Shown one piece after another: positions 1 to 8,188 of a stretch of 64,000 nt of DNA (within the stretch, counting starts at the first letter, position 1; the number at the start of each line of letters is the position of its first letter). The notes beneath the pieces are model-generated. The model had not been told where the DNA came from. It was given only the letters and a program-made list of their open reading frames with translations, and did not search any database. The translations under genes and the position numbers were made by a program. Source of the DNA: Palleronia aestuarii (GTDB lineage: Bacteria > Pseudomonadota > Alphaproteobacteria > Rhodobacterales > Rhodobacteraceae); the NCBI RefSeq assembly GCF_003253995.1, contig NZ_QKZL01000005.1:266291-330290 (forward strand), written 5' to 3'.

Positions 1-123
1 TTTCACACGCTCAAGGCCGCCGATCGCGGCTACGTACTCGAAAACGGCGAGATGGTGCTTGACGACGCGGCCGACGCGCTGCTGCGCAACGACCATGTCC
101 GGCAGGCCTATCTGGGGATTTGA
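1..123 (+). CDS. ABC transporter ATPase, LivF type (C-terminal end only)
   Basis: The window opens inside a reading frame that gives 40 residues ending in a TGA. The text KAADRGYVLENGEMVLDDAA followed by an LLRNDHVRQAYLGI tail is the usual end of LivF-type ATPases, which energise branched-chain amino acid/amide (HAAT family) importers at the inner membrane. Walker motifs lie outside the window. The next gene starts 2 bases after the stop, so this transporter probably belongs to the same operon as the oxidoreductases downstream. Family assignment rests on the C-terminal signature alone. Confidence 0.8.
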   Translation, partial: FHTLKAADRGYVLENGEMVLDDAADALLRNDHVRQAYLGI

Positions 124-125
124 CC

Positions 126-935
126 ATGCAGTTCAGCGACGACAGCGACGCGCGCCACGCGGGGCGAGACAGCCACCGGGGCCGGCACGTCCTCGTCACC
201 GGCGCGGCGCGCGGGATCGGCCGCGCCATCGCCGAGGGGTTCGTGCGGCGCGGCGCGACCGTCGGCCTTCTCGATCTTCGCGGAGAGGACGTCGCGGCGG
301 CGCAAGCAGAATTGGAGGGGATCGGGTCCGGCCATGTCCGGGGCCTCGTCTGCGACGTCTCCGACTATGCCGCCCTTGCGGACGCGTTGGTGCGCGCGGA
401 AGCGGACGCCGGCGCGCCCTTCGATACGATCGTCAACAACGCGGGCATCTCCCCCAAGCACGACGGCGCCGCCCACCGCGTCTGGGAAATGGATCCGGAG
501 GAATGGCGCCATGTGGTGGACGTGAACCTCACGGGCCATTTCAACACGATCCGCGTGCTCACCCCCGCGATGCGGGAGGCGGGGCGCGGCTGGATCGTCA
601 ACACGGCCTCGGTGGCGGGCAAGACCTATTCGCCGATCGTCGCGTGCCATTACGCGGCGACGAAGTCTGCGATCATCGGCTTCACCAAGCATCTCGCGGC
701 GGAGCTCGGACCCTGGAACATCCGCGTGAATGCGCTGGCGCCCGGCAGGATCGCCACGCCGATGGTCGCAGGCGTCGCCGCGGAGATCAACGACGCGCAG
801 GTCGCATTGACGCCGATGGGCCGTCTGGGCGAGCCTCCGGAAGTCGCGGATACCGCCCTCTGGCTGACTTCGTCCGAGGCGAGCTTCGTGACCGGACAGA
901 CGATCGACGTCGCCGGCGGGTACATGATGACGTGA
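126..935 (+). CDS. SDR family NAD(P)-dependent oxidoreductase
   Basis: A 269-residue classical short-chain dehydrogenase/reductase. The N-terminal Rossmann motif is TGAARGIGRA, the NNAG motif is present (VNNAGIS), the catalytic Ser is in NTASVAG and the Tyr/Lys pair in YAATK. The end, SSEASFVTGQTIDVAGGYMMT, is typical of FabG-like SDRs. A TTG overlaps the livF stop, but ATG at 126 is the better start. It sits between a livF-type gene and an AroE-like gene, so it probably oxidises an alcohol group of the imported substrate; the substrate cannot be read from the sequence. Confidence 0.9.
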   Translation: MQFSDDSDARHAGRDSHRGRHVLVTGAARGIGRAIAEGFVRRGATVGLLDLRGEDVAAAQAELEGIGSGHVRGLVCDVSDYAALADALVRAEADAGAPFDTIVNNAGISPKHDGAAHRVWEMDPEEWRHVVDVNLTGHFNTIRVLTPAMREAGRGWIVNTASVAGKTYSPIVACHYAATKSAIIGFTKHLAAELGPWNIRVNALAPGRIATPMVAGVAAEINDAQVALTPMGRLGEPPEVADTALWLTSSEASFVTGQTIDVAGGYMMT

Positions 936-949
936 AGGGACAGGACAGG

Positions 950-1783
950 ATGGAGGAACGGAGCGGCGCGGCCGGAGGCCCCCCCGAGGTGACCGGGCGC
1001 ACCCGCCTCTACGCGATCCTCGCCGACCCGATCGCGCATGTGAAGACGCCGCAGACCATGCACGCCCTCTTCGCCCGCCATGGAATAGACGGCGTCCTCG
1101 TCCCCATGCATGTCGCGCCAGACGATCTGGCCGTGACGCTCGACGGATTGCGGGGCCTGCGGAACTTCGGCGGCTTCATCGCGACGGTGCCCCACAAGGG
1201 CGCGATGCGCGATCTCTGCGACGAGGTGAGCGCGGAGGCGGAGGCGATCGGCGCGGTCAATTGCGTGCGCCGCGATCCGGACGGCCGGATGATCGGCGCG
1301 ATGCTCGACGGGACGGGCTTCGTCGAGGGGCTGGCGTCCGAGGGGATCGATCTCGACGGACGCCGCGTTCTTCTCGCGGGTGCGGGAGGTGCCGCGAGCG
1401 CGATCGCCTTTTCGGTCGCGTCGCGCGGCGCGGCGCGGCTCACGATCGCCAACCGCACCGTGGAGAAGGCCGAGCGACTGGCCGAGCGTGTGCGGGCGCA
1501 TTATCCCGGTCTCGAGGTCTCCGCTCTCGGTTCCGACGCGGATCCGGGCGCGCAGGAGATCGTCGTCAATGCGACATCCCTCGGGATGCGGCCGGACGAT
1601 CCTCTGCCCGTACCCCGCTCCGTGCTGGAGCGTGCGGAGGTCGTGGCGGAAGTCATCATGGACCCGGTCGAGACGCCGCTTCTTGCCGCCGCGCGCGCGG
1701 CGGGATGCCGGGCGCATCCGGGATTGCCGATGCTCGAACGGCAGATCGAACTGATGGCGCGCCACATGGGGGCGCTGACGTGA
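950..1783 (+). CDS. AroE-like shikimate/quinate dehydrogenase family protein
   Basis: A 277-residue protein of the shikimate dehydrogenase fold. The N-terminal substrate domain carries LADPIAHVKTPQTMH, with the catalytic Lys in ATVPHKG and the Asp in MLDGTGF. The C-terminal NADP domain has GAGGAASAIAFSVASRG and ANRTVEKAE. The two serines of the canonical HSxSP shikimate pocket are replaced by V and T. Biosynthetic AroE normally keeps them, so this is probably a catabolic paralogue acting on another cyclic or hydroxy acid. ATG at 950 is preceded by a purine-rich stretch (AAGGGACAGGA). It lies 14 bases after the SDR gene, in the same operon. Confidence 0.85.
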   Translation: MEERSGAAGGPPEVTGRTRLYAILADPIAHVKTPQTMHALFARHGIDGVLVPMHVAPDDLAVTLDGLRGLRNFGGFIATVPHKGAMRDLCDEVSAEAEAIGAVNCVRRDPDGRMIGAMLDGTGFVEGLASEGIDLDGRRVLLAGAGGAASAIAFSVASRGAARLTIANRTVEKAERLAERVRAHYPGLEVSALGSDADPGAQEIVVNATSLGMRPDDPLPVPRSVLERAEVVAEVIMDPVETPLLAAARAAGCRAHPGLPMLERQIELMARHMGALT

Positions 1784-1801
1784 TGGGCCGGAACGCGGCA
1801 C

Positions 1802-3406
1802 ATGTCTAAGACCTTCGATTACGTGATCGTCGGGGGCGGGACCGCGGGATGCGTTCTGGCGAACCGGCTGAGCGCGGATCCGCGCAACCGCGTCGTCCTG
1901 ATCGAGGCGGGATCGTGGGCGCGTACGCCCTGGACCGTGATCCCGGCGGGGTTCTACAAGCTTTTGACCAATCCGCGCTTCAACTGGATGTTCACCTCGG
2001 AGCCGGAGCCGGGCACGATGGATCGCCAGATCGCCATCCCGCGCGGCAAGGGTCTCGGCGGATCGACCCTCATCAACGGAATGATCTATGTCCGCGGCCA
2101 GAAGCTCGATTACGACGGCTGGGCGCAGCGCGGCTGCACCGGGTGGAGCTTCGACGACGTGGCCCCGCTCTTCCGCCGGATCGAGAGCTACGCGGGCGGC
2201 GATCCGGACGGCGAGCGCGGTCAGGACGGACCGCTTCCCGTCACCGAGGTGTCGGAGCGTCCGGCGATCGCGCGGGCCTTCCTCGATGCGGCCCATGAAG
2301 CCGGCCACGCGTTCAACCCCGATTACAACGGCGCCGCGCAAGAAGGTGTGGGCTGGTATCAGGTCAACCAGCGCGCCGGGCGTCGGATCAGCGCCGCTGC
2401 CGCCTATCTCGATCCCATCCGCCACCGGACGAACCTGAAGATCGAGACCGAGACGCGCGCGCGCCGTATCCGCCTCGAACACGGCCGCGCGACGGGGGTG
2501 GAGGTGACGCGGGACGGGGGCGGGGACGCCTTCATCGCCGCCACGCGGGAGGTGATCGTCGCGGCGGGTGCGGTACAGACGCCGCACCTTCTGGAGCTTT
2601 CGGGCATCGGGTGTGCCGAGCGGCTCTCGGGGCTCGGGATCGCGCCGGTCCGCGACCTCCCCGAGGTCGGGGAGAATTATTCCGATCATTTCTGCACGCG
2701 GATGAACTGGCGCGTCACCCGTCCGGAGACGCTGAACGAGCAATCCCGCGGCCTGCGCCTCCTGCGGGAGGTCTTTCGCTACGCTGTCGGGCGGCAGGGC
2801 GTGCTGACGCTCGGAACCGGGCTCGCGCATGCCTTCATCCGCACGCGGGAGGCGCTCGCAACGCCCGACGTGCAGTTCTTCTTCATGCATGCGAGTTACG
2901 CCAATGCGGCCAAGCGAAAGCTCGAGCGGAAGCCCGGCATGACACTCGGCGTGACGCAGCTCCGCCCCGAATCGCGCGGCACGATCCACGCCCGGACGCC
3001 GCGGATGGAGGATCAGCCGGCCATCCGTCCGAACTTCCTCGACGCCGCCGAGGATCGCGAGACGATGATCGCGGGCATGAAGGAGGCCCGCCGCATCGTC
3101 GAACAGCCCGCGCTCGACGCATGGCGCGGCAGCGAAATGTCGCCCGGCCCCGATTGCAGCACCGACGCGGAATGGCTAGATTTCGCGCGATCGAACGGTC
3201 AGACGATCTACCATGCGGCCGGGACCTGCCGGATGGGTGCGGATCCCGGATCGGTGGTGGACCCGCAGCTCCGGGTTCGCGGTGTGCAGGGTCTGCGGGT
3301 CGTCGATGCCTCGATCATGCCGTCGCAGGTCTCCGGAAATATCCAGGCGGCCGTTTTCATGATTGCCGAGAAGGGGTCGGAACTGGTGCTGGATCGCCGT
3401 GGCTAG
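1802..3406 (+). CDS. GMC family flavin-dependent alcohol oxidoreductase
   Basis: A 534-residue glucose-methanol-choline oxidoreductase related to choline dehydrogenase (BetA). The FAD-binding motif YVIVGGGTAGCVLANRLS is at residues 7-24. The second GMC signature (GKGLGGSTLINGMIYVRG) and the C-terminal block with HAAGTCRMG and DASIMPSQVSGNIQAAV are all visible. It would oxidise a primary or secondary alcohol and pass electrons to the respiratory chain or oxygen. The 3' end overlaps the GTG start of the next gene by 8 bases, indicating translational coupling. The substrate is unknown; BetA itself normally has a bet operon around it, which is absent here. Confidence 0.92.
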   Translation: MSKTFDYVIVGGGTAGCVLANRLSADPRNRVVLIEAGSWARTPWTVIPAGFYKLLTNPRFNWMFTSEPEPGTMDRQIAIPRGKGLGGSTLINGMIYVRGQKLDYDGWAQRGCTGWSFDDVAPLFRRIESYAGGDPDGERGQDGPLPVTEVSERPAIARAFLDAAHEAGHAFNPDYNGAAQEGVGWYQVNQRAGRRISAAAAYLDPIRHRTNLKIETETRARRIRLEHGRATGVEVTRDGGGDAFIAATREVIVAAGAVQTPHLLELSGIGCAERLSGLGIAPVRDLPEVGENYSDHFCTRMNWRVTRPETLNEQSRGLRLLREVFRYAVGRQGVLTLGTGLAHAFIRTREALATPDVQFFFMHASYANAAKRKLERKPGMTLGVTQLRPESRGTIHARTPRMEDQPAIRPNFLDAAEDRETMIAGMKEARRIVEQPALDAWRGSEMSPGPDCSTDAEWLDFARSNGQTIYHAAGTCRMGADPGSVVDPQLRVRGVQGLRVVDASIMPSQVSGNIQAAVFMIAEKGSELVLDRRG

Positions 3407-6311
3407 AGACGAGTACGACACGCGGCGGATCGACGGCGCGGACGAGGGTGCGCCCGCGCCGGACGCGTTGGCCGCCTTTCGCGAGGAGCTCGGACAATCC
3501 GCCTTCGAGGGTGGCCAGCGATGGGGGCGGGCGCCGCGGCGCGTCAACGCCACCGATAATTCCATCTATCAGATCGAGCCCGCCGCCGTGCTCGAACCTC
3601 GCCATGCGGCCGATGTGGCACTGGCCATGGGCATCGCGGCGCGGCACGGGATCGCGATGGCGCCCCGGGGCGGCGGGACCGGGACGAACGGGCAATCCCT
3701 GACCCGTGGCGTGGTCCTCGACACGTCGCGCCACATGCGCCGGATCGTTGATTTCGATCCCGAGGCGGGACGGATCCGGGTCGGACCGGGCATGATCCTC
3801 GACGAGCTCAACGCCTGGCTGAAGTCGCATGGCTGGATGTTCGCGCCCTCCGTCTCCACCGGATCCCGGGCCACGATCGGGGGGATGGTCGCGACCGACG
3901 CCTCCGGCAAGGGATCGTGCCGCTACGGGCGCACGTCCGATCATCTGCTCTCGGTGGACGTGGTTTTCGCCGATGGCAGTACCGGGGCGCTCCGCGACAT
4001 GGGCGCCGAGGAGATCGCGGCGGAGACGGAGTGGGATGGCCCGCTCGGGCGCGTCCTTGCGTGCCTCGTGGAAGGCCTGCCGGGCCAGCGAGACGAGATC
4101 GCGGCCGTCTTCCCGGAGATGAACCGCTCGCTCACGGGCTACAACCTGCGAGACGCGGCGGGGCCCGATGGCGGGCTGAGGCTCCCGAAGCTTTTTGCCG
4201 GGTCCGAAGGGACGCTCGCCGTCGCGACCGAGATCGAGCTTTCGCTCACGCGGATGCCGGCGCATCGCGGCCTCGCGCTCTTGGGCTACGACGATTGCGA
4301 TGCGGCGCTCGGGTCGGTGACCGATCTGCTCGCCGCCGGCCCCGAGGCGGTGGAGTTTCTCGACGATACCGTCGTCCGCCTCGGACGCGCGACGCCGGTC
4401 TGGACCGATCTGCAGCCCTTCATGGGCGCGCTCGCGGAACGGGGCGGCTTTCTCTTCGCCGAAGCCGCGGGTGATACGCCGGAAGCGGTCGCCGCGCAGC
4501 TTGCCGAGATCGACCGGATCGCACAGGCACAGGCGGCCTGCCGGGGCTGCGTCTCTTCCACCGATCCGGCCGTGATGAAGGCGATGTCGGAGTTTCGCCG
4601 CGACAGCGTCGGGCTCCTGTCGCGCGGAGGCGACGGGCGTCAGGGTACCGCCTTCGTGGAAGATGCCGCGGTGCCGCCTGCAAACCTCGCCGAATTCGTG
4701 CGCGACTTCCGCGCGATCCTCGACGAGGCCGATCTTCGGTATGGTATGTTCGGCCATGCGGATGCGGGCTGCGTCCATGTCCGCCCGATGCTGAACATGC
4801 GCATCGCGGAGGATCGCGCGCTCATCCGACCCATATCGGACGCGGTCGCGGCCCTCGCGAAGCGTCATGGCGGGCTGATCTGGGGCGAGCACGGCAAGGG
4901 CGTGCGCGGCGAGTATCTGGAGACCTATTTCGGTCCGGCACTCTATCGCTACCTGCGGGAGATCAAGACGGCCTTCGATCCGGAGAACAGGCTCAATCCC
5001 GGCAAGCTCGTCGTGCCGATCGGGGCGCCCGGCGCGGTCGGCCGGATCGACAACCTGCCCTTCCGCGGCGCGCACGATGCCGAGATCGGGGCAGTCGAGG
5101 GTTTCGCGACGGCGCTCTCCTGCAACGGCAACGGCGCCTGTTTTCATTGGGACGCGGCCCAGGAGATGTGCCCCTCCTACCGCGCGACGGGCGATCGGGT
5201 GCAATCGCCGAAAGGGCGTGCCACGCTGATCCGTGCCTGGCTGCGCGAACGGGAGGCGGGAGGCGATCCCGCGGCCCTGCGCGAAGCGGAGCGCGATCTA
5301 CGGCAGAGCCTTTCCACCTGTCTTTCATGCAAGGCCTGCACCAGCCAGTGCCCCGTCCGGGTCGACATCCCCGCGATGAAATCGCGTTTCCTGTCCGAAC
5401 AGGAGGGCAGCCGGCCGAGGCGGGACATGATCGTGTGCCTTCTCGAGCCCGCGACGATCCTGGCGGCGAAGATCCCGGCCCTATCGCTATCGCGTGCGAT
5501 CTGGCAATCGGCTACCGTGCGCCGCGGCGTCGAGCGGCTTTTCGGGATGGCCGACCTGCCGTCCTTGCCCGGACGCTCCGTTGGCGCGGCGATGCGGGGC
5601 ACCGGTGCGCGGCCCTGGACGGCGGGATCGGGCGATCTCGTCCTGCTCACGGACAGCTTCCTCGGCGTCTTCGACCCCGACATCCTCGCAGCCGCGGCGC
5701 GCTGCCTCGCCGTCGTTTCCGACGATGTCCGCTTCACGCCCATCCTCGCCAACGGCAAGGCCAGAGAAGTCCGCGGGTTGCTCGCCGGTTTGCCTGAACT
5801 CCGCACGCGGCTTGCCGAACGGCTCCGCGCCATCGCGGAGGACGGCGCCACGCTCGTGAGCGTCGAGCCGGCCTTCACCATGCTCCTGCGCCAGGAGATG
5901 GGCGATCTGCTGGCCGATGTTCCCGTCGCCTCGATCGAGGATGTCCTCCATGAAAGGCGGAGCCGGCTCCCGCACGCGGCGAACCCCGGGCGGTTCCGCC
6001 TCATCGGGCATTGTACGCAGACGGCCGCCGATCCCGACCATCTTGCCCGGTGGCGTGCGACCTTTGCGGCAGCCGGTCACACGCTCGAGACGGTTCGGTC
6101 AGGGTGTTGCGGCATGGCCGGCCTCTGGGGCCACGAGGCCGAGAATGCCGGATTGTCACGCGAAATCTATGACTTGTCGTGGAAATTTCATGTCGAGGAT
6201 GGCGACGGCGAACTTCTCGCTACGGGGTTTTCCTGCAGGTCGCAGGTTCACCGTTTCGGGCGAAGGGCGCTCCGGCATCCCGCGCAGGTGCTGGCCGTTC
6301 AGGATGGCTGA
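3399..6311 (+). CDS. Fused FAD-linked oxidase / FeS protein (YdiJ-like D-2-hydroxyacid dehydrogenase)
   Basis: A 970-residue multidomain flavoprotein. The N-terminal half is an FAD-binding type 4 domain (PRGGGTGTNGQS; GGMVATDASGKGS) followed by the FAD-linked oxidase C domain, with GHADAGCVHVRP and GEHGKGVRGEY. About residue 570 begins a ferredoxin-like segment (CNGNGACFHWD...MCPSY and CLSCKACTSQCPV). The C-terminus carries a cysteine-rich SGCCGMAG motif like the GlpC/HdrB CCG domain. This architecture and length match E. coli YdiJ (D-2-hydroxyglutarate dehydrogenase). GTG at 3399 is chosen because it overlaps the upstream stop. It probably finishes oxidation of a D-2-hydroxyacid made by the upstream enzymes. 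Confidence 0.88.
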   Translation: MARDEYDTRRIDGADEGAPAPDALAAFREELGQSAFEGGQRWGRAPRRVNATDNSIYQIEPAAVLEPRHAADVALAMGIAARHGIAMAPRGGGTGTNGQSLTRGVVLDTSRHMRRIVDFDPEAGRIRVGPGMILDELNAWLKSHGWMFAPSVSTGSRATIGGMVATDASGKGSCRYGRTSDHLLSVDVVFADGSTGALRDMGAEEIAAETEWDGPLGRVLACLVEGLPGQRDEIAAVFPEMNRSLTGYNLRDAAGPDGGLRLPKLFAGSEGTLAVATEIELSLTRMPAHRGLALLGYDDCDAALGSVTDLLAAGPEAVEFLDDTVVRLGRATPVWTDLQPFMGALAERGGFLFAEAAGDTPEAVAAQLAEIDRIAQAQAACRGCVSSTDPAVMKAMSEFRRDSVGLLSRGGDGRQGTAFVEDAAVPPANLAEFVRDFRAILDEADLRYGMFGHADAGCVHVRPMLNMRIAEDRALIRPISDAVAALAKRHGGLIWGEHGKGVRGEYLETYFGPALYRYLREIKTAFDPENRLNPGKLVVPIGAPGAVGRIDNLPFRGAHDAEIGAVEGFATALSCNGNGACFHWDAAQEMCPSYRATGDRVQSPKGRATLIRAWLREREAGGDPAALREAERDLRQSLSTCLSCKACTSQCPVRVDIPAMKSRFLSEQEGSRPRRDMIVCLLEPATILAAKIPALSLSRAIWQSATVRRGVERLFGMADLPSLPGRSVGAAMRGTGARPWTAGSGDLVLLTDSFLGVFDPDILAAAARCLAVVSDDVRFTPILANGKAREVRGLLAGLPELRTRLAERLRAIAEDGATLVSVEPAFTMLLRQEMGDLLADVPVASIEDVLHERRSRLPHAANPGRFRLIGHCTQTAADPDHLARWRATFAAAGHTLETVRSGCCGMAGLWGHEAENAGLSREIYDLSWKFHVEDGDGELLATGFSCRSQVHRFGRRALRHPAQVLAVQDG

Positions 6312-6338
6312 CTGGCGCCATGCCGTCCGGTCGCTGAA

Positions 6339-6442
6339 CTAACTCACCTTCGATCGCGACGAGGTTGCCGCGGTTCCGGCGGAAGACAGGTAGAGCGCTT
6401 CCAGCACCACCGCTTCTAGATCGCCAAGGCGATCATTTCGCG
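6339..6442 (-). pseudogene. Possible oxidoreductase C-terminal remnant
   Basis: The 261-base gap between the convergent genes ending at 6311 and 6573 has no intact gene. On the minus strand one frame ends with DLEAVVLEALYLSSAGT and then a stop at 6339. This resembles the C-terminal helix of Gfo/Idh/MocA dehydrogenases, but no start or Rossmann domain is present. A hairpin with 7-base arms (GATCGCC/GGCGATC, 6419-6434) lies inside. It could be a dying gene or chance; the rest of the gap shows nothing I recognise. Confidence 0.25.
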
Positions 6443-6572
6443 GCAATCTAGAACTTATGCTAGGCAGGCCTGGGCGGAGCGGAGATTATCCGCTCGCGCC
6501 CCGGACTTTCGCCCGTTCGCCCGCCAGGGCGGTGGGCTGGCCAATCGTCAGCCGTTGTCCCGTGCGCCTTGC

Positions 6573-7505
6573 TCAATATCCCCGCGAGGCATCGGCGAGA
6601 TCGGCGCAAGTCCCGGTCGTCTCGAAGGACTTCAGGTTCTCCGCGATGATCCGTGCGCCGGTGCCCGCGTCGATGCGGGAGGCCACGTGCGGCGTCACGG
6701 TGATGCCCGGATGGGACCAGAACGCATGATCCCCGGGCAGCGGCTCCTGATGGAACACGTCGAGCGTCGCCTGCTTGATCTGGCCGCTCTCGAGCGCCGC
6801 GAGGAGGTCGTCGTCGACCAGATGAGGTCCCCGCGCACAATTAATGACGCAGGCCCCCTCCGCGAGTTGCCCCAGCAGGTCCGCGTCGAGGATTCCGCGC
6901 GTCTCCTCCGTTAGTGGCAAGAGGTTCACGAGGATCTCGCAACCCGACAGGAACGCCGGCAGGCCGTCCGCACCGGCAAACGTCGTGACCCCATCGATCT
7001 CCTTCTCCGTCCGGGCCCAGCCGCGGGTGTCGAAACCGAGACCCGCCAGCGTGCGGGCCGCCGCCGCGCCGAGATTGCCGAGGCCGAGCACGCCCACGAC
7101 CCGGTTCGGTGCGACCGGCACGACGATGGAATGCCAGTCGCGCTCCGCCTGCGCCTGAAGTTGCCGCGGCATGTCGCGATGGTGGCGCAAGACGTGGAGG
7201 GCGACGTATTCCCGCATCCGCTGCGTCAGGTCGCGTCCGACGGTTCGGATGATCGGCACGTCTCGCGGGAGATCCGGATCGTCCAGCACGTGGTCGATCC
7301 CCGCGCCGATCGAGACGATGGCCCTGAGGTTCGGGAACCGCGCGAGATCGCCCGGGCGCGGCCGCCAGACGACACCATAGGTGATCTCCGCGGGATCGCT
7401 CACCGCGTCGATCGGCTCGATGGTCCAGCCGGGCAGCAGCTCCTCGAGCATCTCCACCCACCAGGCCTGCGTCTTCTCGTCGGGCAGATAGATCGCGACC
7501 TTCAT
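6573..7505 (-). CDS. D-isomer 2-hydroxyacid dehydrogenase, GhrA-like glyoxylate/hydroxypyruvate reductase
   Basis: A 310-residue NAD(P)-dependent 2-hydroxyacid dehydrogenase. The Rossmann motif is VGVLGLGNLGAAAA. The catalytic Arg is in NCARGPHLV, the Glu in DVFHQEPLP and the His in TPHVAS. The WWVEMLEELLPGW beginning and the RGY C-terminus are characteristic of the GhrA subgroup, which reduces glyoxylate or hydroxypyruvate. The start ATG overlaps the stop of the rraA-like gene (TAATG), so the two are coupled. As the last gene of the long minus-strand operon it probably handles a small 2-oxoacid product. Confidence 0.88.
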   Translation of the reverse strand: MKVAIYLPDEKTQAWWVEMLEELLPGWTIEPIDAVSDPAEITYGVVWRPRPGDLARFPNLRAIVSIGAGIDHVLDDPDLPRDVPIIRTVGRDLTQRMREYVALHVLRHHRDMPRQLQAQAERDWHSIVVPVAPNRVVGVLGLGNLGAAAARTLAGLGFDTRGWARTEKEIDGVTTFAGADGLPAFLSGCEILVNLLPLTEETRGILDADLLGQLAEGACVINCARGPHLVDDDLLAALESGQIKQATLDVFHQEPLPGDHAFWSHPGITVTPHVASRIDAGTGARIIAENLKSFETTGTCADLADASRGY

Positions 7506-8188
7506 TACGCCTGGCCCTCGGTCTTCGCCCGGACCATGCGCGTCGCGCCCGACATCTCGCCGAGATAGGTTCCCGCCGTGATCTTCGCCTCGTTCTTCCG
7601 TCCGGCCTCGGTCTTGGCTTCTCCCTGCTCGATCACCGCATCGAGATCCTCGGGCGCGATGAAGAGGACGCCCGACGGATCGGCGAGCACGGCATATCCC
7701 GGCAGCACCGCCGCGCCGCCGATCGAGACCGGGACGTTGAAGCCGCCGCCCGTGTCGTAGAGTCGCGTCGTGACCGGGGACGCGCCGCGCGACCACATGG
7801 CGAAACCCTGTTCCTCGATCTCGGCGGTATCGGTATGGGGGCCGTCGACGCAGGCGCCCGCGAGGCCCTTCAGCGCGGCCATCCGCGTCACGCCGCCACC
7901 CCAGCAGGCGTACTTGCTGTCGCCCAGGCGATCGACCGCCATGAAATAGCCCTCACCCACTTCCGCGAGGCAATGGTGGAGGAGGGTGGAATCGAGCCCT
8001 GGGATCGCGAGCGTCGTCACGGTCGCGGCTACAATTTTCCCAGGAAGAACCGACTGGATCGCCGGGTCGGCGAAACCGAAATGGTAGAAGTGACCGATCG
8101 TTGCCGTCTCGAGTTTCGCGAGCCGGTCGAGCTTCGCCTGGTCGATCCGCTCGGGCACGGCATTCATTTTGTAGGTCAGGTTGGTCAT
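7505..8188 (-). CDS. RraA-like / HMG-CHA aldolase family protein
   Basis: A 227-residue RraA-fold protein (Pfam dimethylmenaquinone methyltransferase-like family), whose enzymatic members are divalent-metal aldolases or oxaloacetate decarboxylases. The core CWGGGVTRMAALKGLAGACVDG matches the family. The canonical R-D metal/substrate motif (DGxxRD) reads DGPHTD, so the Arg is missing. It overlaps the upstream dctM by 4 bases and the downstream reductase by 1. Given that position it is more likely a catabolic aldolase/decarboxylase than an RNase E inhibitor; the lost Arg makes the activity uncertain. Confidence 0.8.
   Translation of the reverse strand: MTNLTYKMNAVPERIDQAKLDRLAKLETATIGHFYHFGFADPAIQSVLPGKIVAATVTTLAIPGLDSTLLHHCLAEVGEGYFMAVDRLGDSKYACWGGGVTRMAALKGLAGACVDGPHTDTAEIEEQGFAMWSRGASPVTTRLYDTGGGFNVPVSIGGAAVLPGYAVLADPSGVLFIAPEDLDAVIEQGEAKTEAGRKNEAKITAGTYLGEMSGATRMVRAKTEGQA

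Noticed and set aside
650..2989. Very long open frames on the minus strand opposite genes at 0.6-6 kb (and similar ones throughout)
   Set aside because: They are antisense to well-supported genes, are rich in Arg/Gly/Ala/Pro without family motifs, and result from the high GC content.
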